Shown: positions 1-5,557 of the stretch, piece by piece
How positions within the stretch are numbered: the first letter of the stretch is position 1
How the letters are laid out: the number at the start of each line of letters is the position of its first letter
Assembly (NCBI GenBank): GCA_016199375.1
Contig: JACQGV010000248.1
Location: forward strand, 1-5,888
Length of the DNA stretch: 5,888 bases
Origin: Chloroflexota bacterium
Lineage (GTDB): Bacteria > Chloroflexota > Dehalococcoidia > SHYM01
Reading direction: 5' to 3'
Notes under the pieces: model-generated
What the model was told of the DNA's origin: nothing
Database searches by the model: none
What the model saw: only the letters and a program-made list of their open reading frames with translations
Translations under genes and position numbers: made by a program

Positions 1-73
1 AGTCCTGGAGCAAGGCATCCTACTCCTATTGACCTAGTCTGCCGAGGCTAACGTCGGACAAATATACCATAGG

Positions 74-120
74 GCTAGCACGTTGACAATGGGGAAATTC
101 TTCACAATCCCGGTGCTAGC
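74..120. promoter_or_regulatory. 8-bp inverted repeat flanking a TTGACA box, upstream of the PHP gene
   Basis: The arms GCTAGCAC (74-81) and GTGCTAGC (113-120) are perfect reverse complements separated by 31 bp, so their centres lie 39 bp apart. Each arm also contains the self-palindrome GCTAGC. Between them is a consensus -35 box TTGACA (83-88). The only -10-like hexamer nearby is CACAAT (103-108), with a short 14-bp spacer, so the promoter itself is unproven. The arrangement would suit a dimeric regulator binding both sides of a promoter for the PHP/ABC operon that begins at 180. The rest of 1-179 shows no convincing gene; an open frame ending with TAA at 49-51 could be the last residues of an upstream gene but is too short to judge. 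Confidence 0.35.
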
Positions 121-164
121 AGCGTTTGACTTTGGCCCTGGGCGCTGCCAAACTACAGGCGCAC

Positions 165-170
165 AGGTGG
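165..170 (+). promoter_or_regulatory. Ribosome binding site deciding the PHP gene start
   Basis: AGGTGG lies 9 nt before the ATG at 180. It favours that ATG over the in-frame TTG at 126, which would add 18 residues that do not fit the family, since PHP proteins begin within a few residues of the first HxH motif. Confidence 0.55.
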
Positions 171-179
171 TTCTGGCGG

Positions 180-821
180 ATGTTAATAGACCTTCATAAC
201 CATACCTTTCCAGCCTCCGATGACAGCTTTCTACGACCCCACGAGTTGATCCAGGCGGCCAAGGCGGCGGGCCTCGACGGCATTGCCATTACCGAGCACG
301 ACTGGTTCTGGGAGCCCCGGGACCTGGAGGCCCTGGGCCGCGAGCACCGCTTCCTTCTTCTGCCCGGGGTGGAGATAAACACCGAGGACGGGCACATGCT
401 GGTGTTCGGGGTGCACAATTACATCTTCGGCATGCACCGGGCCGCGTTTTTGAAGCAGGTGGTGGACCGGGCCGGGGGCGCCATGGTCATCGCCCATCCC
501 TACCGCCGCCGCTTCGACCCCAAGTTCCACAACCCCGATGGCCACCGGCACCATGCCCTGGAGCGGGCCTGCGCCACCGAGGCCCTGGCCCTGGCCCACG
601 CTATCGAGGTCCACAACGGCCGCGGCAGCGCCGAGGAGAACGAGTTCTCCGCCGACCTCTGCCGCCGCCTGGGCCTGCCGGGGATCGGGGCCAGCGACGC
701 CCACAAGGCGGACGACGTGGGCCGCTGGGCCACCGAGTTCCAGCGCGACGTCCGCACGGCGCAGGAACTGATCCAGGAGCTGAAAGCGGGCCGGTTCCGC
801 CCCGTCCGACTGAAGGGCTGA
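180..821 (+). CDS. PHP-domain metal-dependent phosphoesterase
   Basis: A 213-residue protein of the PHP (polymerase and histidinol phosphatase) family, predicted cytoplasmic hydrolase of phosphoester bonds using a two- or three-metal centre. The metal ligand pattern is visible in order: H6-x-H8 (DLHNHT), E39-H40-D41 (TEHD), E65 (PGVEINT), H106 (IAHPY), H145 (EVHNGR) and D173-x-H175 (ASDAHK). It resembles the stand-alone PHP-associated group. It is shorter than the TrpH/YciV nucleotide phosphatases, which carry an extra inserted domain that is absent here, so the substrate cannot be assigned. The start at 180 is chosen because MLIDLHNHT is the typical family beginning and an AGGTGG precedes it. 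The gene ends 11 bp before the ABC ATPase start, so the two are probably co-transcribed. No signal peptide or membrane segment is seen. The family call is firm; the function is open. Confidence 0.9.
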   Translation: MLIDLHNHTFPASDDSFLRPHELIQAAKAAGLDGIAITEHDWFWEPRDLEALGREHRFLLLPGVEINTEDGHMLVFGVHNYIFGMHRAAFLKQVVDRAGGAMVIAHPYRRRFDPKFHNPDGHRHHALERACATEALALAHAIEVHNGRGSAEENEFSADLCRRLGLPGIGASDAHKADDVGRWATEFQRDVRTAQELIQELKAGRFRPVRLKG

Positions 822-832
822 GCGGGCCGGCC

Positions 833-1828
833 ATGGCTATCCTGGAAGTCAAGGCGCTGGAGACCCACTTCCGCACCCGTCGGGGCGTCATCAAGGCTGC
901 GAACAATGTGAGTCTGGCCCTGGAGCCCGGCCATATCCTGGGCCTGGTGGGGGAGAGCGGCGCCGGCAAGACGGTCCTGGCCCTCTCCATCCTCAACCTG
1001 GTGCCGTTCCCAGGCAAGATCGTGGGCGGCGATGTGCTATTCCAGGGGCGGAGCCTGCTCCGCCTGACGGCGCGGGAGCTACGCACCATCCGCGGCAAAG
1101 AGATCAGCATGATCTCCCAGGACCCGGTGCGGGGCCTCAACCCGGTGATGAGCATCGGCCCCCAGGTGGAGGAGACCCTGACCAGCCACCTGCGCATCTC
1201 GAAGCGGGAGGCGCGGCAGCGTGCCCTGGCGTTGCTGCGACAGATGGGCCTCCCGGATCCCGAGCGCGTCGCCGCCGCCTACCCCTACCAACTGAGCGGA
1301 GGCATGTGTCAAAGAGTGATGCTGGCCATCGCCATGGCCCTCAAGCCCCAGGTCCTCATCGCCGACGAGCCCACCTCGGCCCTGGACGTCACCATCCAGG
1401 CGGAGATCCTGTCCGAGATCCGCCGGCTAAAGGAGGACTGCGACGCGGCGGTGCTGTTCATCAGCCATGACCTGGGCGTTATCGCCCAGATGGCCGACGA
1501 GGTGGCGGTTATGTACGCCGGATCGATAGTCGAGCGGGCGCCCACGGCGGAGCTTTTCCGGCGCCCCGTCCACCCCTATACCTGGGGTCTGCTGCGCTCT
1601 CTGCCCCGCCTAGACCAGCAGCGACAGGAGCAGTTGCCCACCATCCGGGGCGCCCCGCCGAGCCTGCTCAACCTCCCGGACGAATGCCCCTTTCTCCCCC
1701 GCTGCCACAAGGCCATCACCCGCTGTCGCACCTCGTCCAATCCTCTTTTGCACCCGGTGGGCGCCAGGCAAGAGGTCGCCTGCTACAACCCCGTGGTGTA
1801 CGACTGGGCCCCCGATGGGCCCACCTAG
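833..1828 (+). CDS. OppD/DppD-type peptide/nickel ABC transporter ATP-binding protein
   Basis: A 331-residue ATPase subunit of an oligopeptide/dipeptide/nickel importer, acting on the cytoplasmic face of the membrane. Visible motifs: Walker A GESGAGKT (40-47), Q-loop Q96 in SQDP, signature LSGGM (154-158), Walker B VLIADEPT (174-181), D-loop SALD (182-185) and switch H212. The C-terminal oligopeptide-transporter extension begins near HPYTWGLL (247-254) and has four cysteines, C285-x5-C291-x6-C298-x18-C317. This pattern occurs in DppD/OppD proteins, and some members have been reported to hold a 4Fe-4S cluster there. The usual MRQR after the signature is MCQR (C159). The start MAILEVKALETHF fits the family, although no strong Shine-Dalgarno precedes it, which is consistent with coupling to the PHP gene 11 bp upstream. 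Opp/Dpp operons normally encode permeases, a binding protein and an OppF-type partner; none is present, so this is an orphan or split-locus subunit with unknown substrate. Its TAG stop lies inside a dispersed repeat. Confidence 0.93.
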   Translation: MAILEVKALETHFRTRRGVIKAANNVSLALEPGHILGLVGESGAGKTVLALSILNLVPFPGKIVGGDVLFQGRSLLRLTARELRTIRGKEISMISQDPVRGLNPVMSIGPQVEETLTSHLRISKREARQRALALLRQMGLPDPERVAAAYPYQLSGGMCQRVMLAIAMALKPQVLIADEPTSALDVTIQAEILSEIRRLKEDCDAAVLFISHDLGVIAQMADEVAVMYAGSIVERAPTAELFRRPVHPYTWGLLRSLPRLDQQRQEQLPTIRGAPPSLLNLPDECPFLPRCHKAITRCRTSSNPLLHPVGARQEVACYNPVVYDWAPDGPT

Positions 1829-1985
1829 CAGGCTGCTGAAAAAGTCCAGCGAACCATCCCTCGCCCCCTTCCCTTCGACAGGCTCAGGGCAGGCTCTCTC
1901 CGGGAAGGGGGAATTGAACCTGGGGGGCACCCCCCAAACCCCCGTCAGAGGCTTCGCCCCTGCACCCCACTTGTTCAACATTCTT
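1825..1985. repeat. Hairpin-rich composite repeat element between convergent genes
   Basis: The non-coding gap between the ABC ATPase stop (1828) and the holA stop (2032) is packed with secondary structure. It begins with a 20-nt unit at 1825-1844 that recurs at 3099-3118. Next comes a perfect 10-bp inverted repeat, CCCCCTTCCC (1864-1873) with GGGAAGGGGG (1902-1911), whose loop holds most of the 24-nt unit found again in the RHS fragment. Then follow a 7-bp stem TGGGGGG/CCCCCCA (1921-1936) with a 2-nt loop, and a short hairpin GAGGC-TTC-GCCCC (1948-1960) that pairs better on the - strand. The right boundary is uncertain. No transposase is present, so it may be a REP/MITE-like non-autonomous element. 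Its position suggests it could also slow or end transcription from both sides, but no T-tract makes it a classical terminator. From 1986 to 2031 I see nothing further. Confidence 0.6.
1871..1894. repeat. 24-nt dispersed repeat unit, copy 1 (intergenic)
   Basis: This unit contains CAGGCTCAGGGCAGGC and is repeated at 5735-5758 with one mismatch (A1878 versus G5742). It overlaps the left arm of the inverted repeat 1864-1873/1902-1911. It also holds an internal direct repeat, CAGGCTC at 1879-1885 and again at 1890-1896, 11 bp apart. Similar short repeats are, to my recollection, frequent in environmental bacterial genomes, but I cannot check that here. Confidence 0.75.
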
Positions 1986-2031
1986 CAGGGACAAGACACT
2001 AGGACCCGGCAGCCAGCTACTGCTCGGGGCA

Positions 2032-3048
2032 CTACCTGGTGCCACCATCCGCGAAGAGGACGTCCAAGGCCAGGGTTTCCTGGAGAAGTCCGGTCTTGGT
2101 GGCCACATCGGCTTCCAGGGCCAGCCGGAAGAGGTGCTCCAGGCGCGGGAACGGGACCGCCTGGGCCTGTTCCCGCGCCCTGCGGATAGCGAATTCCTGG
2201 GACAGCCCCAGCGCCCGCCCCACCTCCTGCGGCGACGCCCCCGCCTGGAGCATCTCCTTGGCCTGGACCAGGCGGCGCAGCTGGCGCGCCACCATCGCCA
2301 ATATGTACTGGGCACTGGCGCCATCACGCAGGGCGCGGTGAAGGAGGGTGAGGGCGGCAGGCCGGCGGCCTTCCACCAGGGCGTCCACCAGGGCGAAGAT
2401 GCTGGCCTCGCGCGCCTGGGGGGTGAGGGCCTGCACATCGGCGGCGGTGATGGGGCTGCGGGTGGCGCTGGCCCCCGTGGTGCCGGTCGCGGGCTGCGGC
2501 CCGGCGGCGTACGCTGCCAGCTTATCAAGCTCGTTGGAGAGGGTCCAGAGGTTGCTGCCCACCAGGTCGGCCAGGAGGTGGGCGGCGTCGGCCTCCAGTA
2601 CGACTCCCCGCCGGGCGGCCCGCTCCTGGAGCCAGCGCGTCAGCGCCGCCGGCCGCAGCAGGGGGAACTCCCGCACCTGGGCCACCGGGCCGAGCGCCTT
2701 CAGGAGATGATTACCCGGGGCCACCTTGTCGTCCCGCAGCACCAGGGTTGTTGTAGGCGGCAAGCGGGGGGCGGCCTGAGCCAGAGACAGCCAGACGCTC
2801 TTCTCCTGATGTCGCCCTCTGCCCCCTGCCTCCACGGCGGCCAGGGCTCCTTCGAGGGTCACCAGGCGCTGCTCGCCCAGGAAGGGGAGGGCAGAGCAGG
2901 CCAGCAGGACCTCCTCCGGCGTGGTGCGCGCCGCCTCGAAGCGGGAGGTGTTGGCGGCCAGGGCCTCCGGGGAGCCCAGAGATGCCTTCAGCGCGGCGAG
3001 GGCCTCGGCCTGGGAGAATTCGTCCTGTCCATGAAAAACGTGGATCAC
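2032..3048 (-). CDS. holA: DNA polymerase III subunit delta
   Basis: A 338-residue HolA protein, close to the usual family length of about 340. It is the clamp-loader subunit that binds and opens the sliding clamp during chromosomal replication. Recognisable stretches are the N-terminal FHGQDEF (5-11), PFLGEQRLVTL (55-65), the strand TTTLVLRDDK (99-108), the conserved LVGSNLWTLSNELDKLAAY (162-180), IFALVDAL (217-224) at the start of the C-terminal collar region, and the family signature around ADVATKTG (313-320). Lack of a Walker A motif is normal for delta. A low-complexity stretch rich in Thr, Ala and Gly (about 183-199) separates the middle domain from the collar. The start is GTG at 3046-3048, preceded by AGGA (3060-3057) with 8 nt spacing on the - strand. 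It is transcribed convergently with the ABC ATPase gene and divergently from the YchF-like gene; the common neighbour rpsT is not in the window. Confidence 0.94.
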   Translation of the reverse strand: MIHVFHGQDEFSQAEALAALKASLGSPEALAANTSRFEAARTTPEEVLLACSALPFLGEQRLVTLEGALAAVEAGGRGRHQEKSVWLSLAQAAPRLPPTTTLVLRDDKVAPGNHLLKALGPVAQVREFPLLRPAALTRWLQERAARRGVVLEADAAHLLADLVGSNLWTLSNELDKLAAYAAGPQPATGTTGASATRSPITAADVQALTPQAREASIFALVDALVEGRRPAALTLLHRALRDGASAQYILAMVARQLRRLVQAKEMLQAGASPQEVGRALGLSQEFAIRRAREQAQAVPFPRLEHLFRLALEADVATKTGLLQETLALDVLFADGGTR

Positions 3049-3098
3049 GCCTGCTATCCTACCATGGTGGATGCACCCGCCCGACAGCGGCCCTTACA

Positions 3099-3118
3099 CT
3101 AGCAAGCCGCTGAAAAAG
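3099..3118. repeat. 20-nt dispersed repeat unit, copy 2
   Basis: CTAGCAAGCCGCTGAAAAAG matches 1825-1844 (CTAGCAGGCTGCTGAAAAAG) at 18 of 20 positions in the same orientation. A GCGAAC/GGCGAAC continuation follows a few bases later in both. In copy 1 the AGCAG-G-CTGCT core is a perfect short palindrome; in this copy it is degraded. It lies in the 95-bp divergent gap between holA and the YchF-like gene, 26 bp before the latter's start, so it belongs to the presumed 5' leader of that gene or its promoter region. No clear promoter was identified in the gap. Confidence 0.65.
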
Positions 3119-3143
3119 GGCGAACGAGGGGGGCAGCACTAGT

Positions 3144-4238
3144 ATGGATGTGGGGATCATCGGCCTGCCGCAGAGCGGCAAGACCACTCTTTTCCAGGCC
3201 CTCACCGGTGGCGCCGTCGCCCCGGCCAGCCGCGCCTTCGGCGACAGCGCCCACGTGGGCGTGGCGAAGGTGCCGGACCCGCGCCTGGATGTCTTGGCCC
3301 GCCTGTTCCAGCCTCAGCGCATCGTGCCGGCGGAGGTCCGCTACGTGGACGTCGCCTTCGCCAGGGGAACGGCGCCGGGCCAGGCGCTGGACGCCCGTGC
3401 CCTGGCCGCCCTCCAGAGCGCCGACGCCCTCCTGGGCGTGGTGCGGGCCTTCGCCGACCCCGCCGTCGCCCTGCCCAAGGGCGGGGTGGACCCGGACCGG
3501 GACGCCACGCTGCTGGAGCAGGAGCTGCTCTTGGCCGATCTCGCCCTGCTGGAGAAGCGGCAGCAGCGCATCGACGAGGCGTTCAGGGGCGCCCGGGCCG
3601 GTGAGCGGGCCGCCTACCTTACCGAGCGGGAGCTGCTGCGGCGCATCCAGGCCGCCCTGGAAAGGGAGGTCCCGCTCCGTGCCCAGTCGTTCACGCCGGA
3701 GGAGGTGTCGCTGCTGCGGGGCTACCAGTTCCTGAGCGCCCGGCCGCTGCTCACGGTCTGGAACATCGGTGAGCAGGACCTGCCCCAGGCTGCCGCCCGG
3801 GAGGCGGAGCTGGCGGCGCGCTACGCGGGGTCGGCGCGCCGGGCCGTCGCCATCTGCGCCCGGATAGAGGCGGAACTGGCCCAGCTTTCGGAGCCCGAGG
3901 CCGCGGCTTTCCGGGCCGACCTGGGCCTGGTGGAGGCGGCCCGGGACCGGGTCATCCGCCTTTCCTACGAGCTGCTGGGCTATATCTCATTCTTGACCGT
4001 GGGGCCCGACGAGGTGCGGGCCTGGGCCATCCGCCGGGGCACCCTGGCCCCCCAGGCAGCCGGGAAGGTGCACTCCGACATCGAGCGGGGCTTCATCCGC
4101 GCCCAGGTGGTGGGCTGGCAGGAACTGGTGGCCACCGGGAGTCTGGCGGCGGCCCGCAGCCGCGGGCTGCTGCGACAGGAGGGGCGGGGCTACGAGGTGC
4201 AGGACGGCGACGTCATTGAGTTCCTCTTCAATGTCTAG
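3144..4238 (+). CDS. YchF/Obg-like P-loop NTPase with TGS domain, divergent
   Basis: A 364-residue protein aligned along its length with the YchF/OLA1 family, which consists of ribosome-associated NTPases that prefer ATP. Seen: G1/Walker A GLPQSGKT (7-14; family norm is close to GxPNVGKS), the family stretch KVPDPRLDVLARLFQP (42-57), a central helical coiled-coil-like region (about 120-175), the NxxE specificity motif N207-IGE210 in place of NKxD, and a C-terminal TGS (DUF933-type) domain (283-364) with APQAAGKVHSDIERGFIRA and the ending DGDVIEFLFNV. The switch II/G3 region is unusual: the family DIAGLVxGAxxGEGLGN is replaced by DVAFARGTAPGQAL (69-82), losing the glycine of DxxG. The switch I motif YPFATI is also unrecognisable. 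It may therefore bind nucleotide but hydrolyse poorly or differently. The start is supported by GAGGGGGG (3126-3133), 10 nt before ATG. It is divergent from holA. It could be a paralogue of a canonical YchF elsewhere in the genome. Confidence 0.88.
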   Translation: MDVGIIGLPQSGKTTLFQALTGGAVAPASRAFGDSAHVGVAKVPDPRLDVLARLFQPQRIVPAEVRYVDVAFARGTAPGQALDARALAALQSADALLGVVRAFADPAVALPKGGVDPDRDATLLEQELLLADLALLEKRQQRIDEAFRGARAGERAAYLTERELLRRIQAALEREVPLRAQSFTPEEVSLLRGYQFLSARPLLTVWNIGEQDLPQAAAREAELAARYAGSARRAVAICARIEAELAQLSEPEAAAFRADLGLVEAARDRVIRLSYELLGYISFLTVGPDEVRAWAIRRGTLAPQAAGKVHSDIERGFIRAQVVGWQELVATGSLAAARSRGLLRQEGRGYEVQDGDVIEFLFNV

Positions 4239-4346
4239 TGGCGACGGCAACTTCCCGCGCTGGAATGCCCGCCCTGGAGCGGTTTAAGGAGCCCCGCTGA
4301 TAATCGGTCAAGAGCAAGGGAGGGAGCGGGCTGCCGGCGACATCTA

Positions 4347-4394
4347 TCGCGGATCAGTCGCCAGGTTCGGCGTCGATCCGCGAGGCGACCTCGC
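4347..4394. other. Two overlapping, mutually exclusive hairpins
   Basis: Hairpin A: TCGCGGATC (4347-4355) pairs perfectly with GATCCGCGA (4375-4383), and inside it CGCC (4359-4362) pairs with GGCG (4369-4372) around a 6-nt loop. Hairpin B: GCGAGG (4380-4385) pairs with CCTCGC (4389-4394) around the loop CGA. The two share 4380-4383, so they cannot form together. A third option, GGCGA/TCGCC (4384-4388/4395-4399), competes with hairpin B. The region lies about 120-170 bp before the propeller gene start. This could be an RNA leader structure, a decayed element end or coincidence in GC-rich DNA. Confidence 0.4.
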
Positions 4395-4438
4395 TCGCCC
4401 TGAGGGCAGAGGTGCGGTTCTCGGAACGTACGCTCTAA

Positions 4439-4471
4439 CCATGGCGAGTCTTGTTGACAAACGCGCCATGG
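4439..4471. promoter_or_regulatory. CCATGGCG inverted repeat enclosing a TTGACA box
   Basis: CCATGGCG (4439-4446) and CGCCATGG (4464-4471) are perfect 8-bp inverted arms with a 17-bp interval that contains TTGACA (4454-4459). No good -10 hexamer is found 16-18 bp downstream, so the promoter is unproven. The position, 44 bp before the propeller gene start, would suit an operator. Confidence 0.3.
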
Positions 4472-4514
4472 CAGCGGCTCTCACGTTGCGTTTCGTGGGG
4501 AGGATTATGAGGGT

Positions 4515-5557
4515 GTGACTACGCTTCGCCTTGCTCACGGAACGACGCGGCTGGTGGTGGCCTTAGCTATACTCATACTTGTGGGGGGCTCTTGTATCAG
4601 GGGGCCGCAGCGGGCCATGAGTGTGGATGTGCCGATAAGACGCATCGAATCACCGGCCGGAGCCTACGGCAGGATGCTCTGGCTTGCTGACGGCTGGCTC
4701 GTGGGTCACTTCGAGCCCAACCCGGACATTCTGAAAGGTACAAGTCGCCTGTGGAGGCTCGTATTGATGGCACCGGACTCGACATGCTCAATTTGCCTGA
4801 GGATGAGATAAAATGCCGCCGGACTGAGTTCGTGGCGTCAGGCATCCTGGGTGACGGCAGGCTTGAATTCCAAAGAACCTGTCGGCCAATGAATGCCACT
4901 CCTTCCACAGAGATCATGGCATGGGACCCCCGCACTGGTGTCACCGAAGTGTTGTTCAATTACCCGCTGCCGAAATGGAGCATCTTCTCAGGATTGGCGC
5001 CGGACGGGTCGCGTGGACTGATAACAGAATCTATAGCAATTCAATCAAAGTTGTATCTGCTGGAGAAAAGTGGCTGGTCCGAATTTGACTTAGGATTGGT
5101 GCGGGCTTATCAGCCCAAATGGTCGCCTGATGGGCAAAGGGTAGTCCTTGTCGGTAATCGTGCACTCTCGGGTCGCCCTGGCCCAGGCTGGGCGGATCAA
5201 CTGCTTGACCTGTGGCTCTTGCCAGCTGACTGTCTGCCAGATGCAGAGTCATGCCGAGGCGCACTACGGCTGCTCCTAAGTGGCCTAGACATAGCAGGGT
5301 TGGCATGGTCCCCAGACGGAAAGTGGCTAGCTTTCGGTGGTAATCTCCAGAGCAAGGGACTAGGCGTCCGGCTGGTAAAGGTTGATACCGGCGAGGTTAT
5401 CTGGGCTGCAAAGGGAGACTACGGGGTGTCGAGCTGGTCACCAGACGGGAAACGGATACTGGTGAACGGTCCGCCACCGGGGAAGGACCGCATAGGGACT
5501 GAAGACAGCAGTTCGGCGCTCTACATCCTGGATGTGAGCTCAGTAGTCGGGAAGTAG
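4515..5557 (+). pseudogene. Exported PD40/TolB-like beta-propeller protein, frameshifted
   Basis: Two overlapping frames form one protein of about 347 residues. The first (4515-4811, GTG start, GGGGAGGA at 4497-4504) opens with a basic N-terminus and a hydrophobic segment (RLVVALAILILVGG, about 12-25) ending at C27. This is a signal peptide, possibly a lipoprotein, although GGSC is a poor lipobox. The second frame (open from 4691, ending 5557) carries the propeller repeats: LAPDG at 4994, WSPDG at 5120, 5306 and 5435. Continuity is clear at GTSRLWRL followed by RIDGTGLDML, typical of such proteins. Restoring one base (CTCGT to CTCCGT) near 4755-4762 joins them. No slippery heptamer is seen, so programmed slippage is unlikely. 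A recent inactivating deletion or a sequencing error are the alternatives. Function is probably as an extracytoplasmic scaffold or sensor; no enzyme motif is visible. The GC content is visibly lower than in the genes at 180-4238, suggesting separate ancestry. Confidence 0.75.

Larger units (their letters stand above)
4239..4514. other. Structured intergenic region without a confirmed gene
   Basis: These 276 bp separate the YchF-like gene from the broken propeller gene. A frame on the + strand is open from 4288 to the TGA at 4516-4518, which overlaps the downstream GTG start as GTGA. It has no plausible early ATG/GTG/TTG start and its translation is unrecognised, so I do not call it a gene. 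A weak 5-bp hairpin (AGCGG 4278-4282 with CCGCT 4294-4298) is the only terminator-like structure after the YchF-like gene and lacks a T-run. Stronger inverted repeats at 4347-4394 and 4439-4471 are listed separately. Confidence 0.5.

Noticed and set aside
126..179. Upstream TTG start for the PHP gene
   Set aside because: The extra 18 residues precede the normal family start MLIDLHNHT, and the ATG at 180 has a good Shine-Dalgarno sequence.
1900..1940. T-arm-like sequence on the - strand (GGTTCAATTCC) suggesting a tRNA
   Set aside because: No acceptor, D or anticodon arms can be built around it; it belongs to the hairpin-rich repeat.
1815..2189. A 124-codon + strand frame across the ABC ATPase/holA gap
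   Set aside because: It translates the repeat element and then antisense holA. It has no family resemblance, and its peptide PSTGSGQAL is just the translated repeat.
2134..3102. Long + strand open frame opposite holA
   Set aside because: Its translation is low-complexity Gly/Ala/Arg-rich and without motifs, while the - strand encodes a clear HolA. It is a GC-rich antisense shadow.
4344..4538. A 64-codon - strand frame over the structured region
   Set aside because: The Arg-rich translation has no recognisable family, and it runs across the hairpins and the start of the propeller gene. It is probably chance.
4744..4765. Programmed -1 frameshifting joining the two propeller frames
   Set aside because: No X XXY YYZ slippery heptamer occurs near the switch point, and no pseudoknot candidate follows closely. 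A one-base deletion is simpler.
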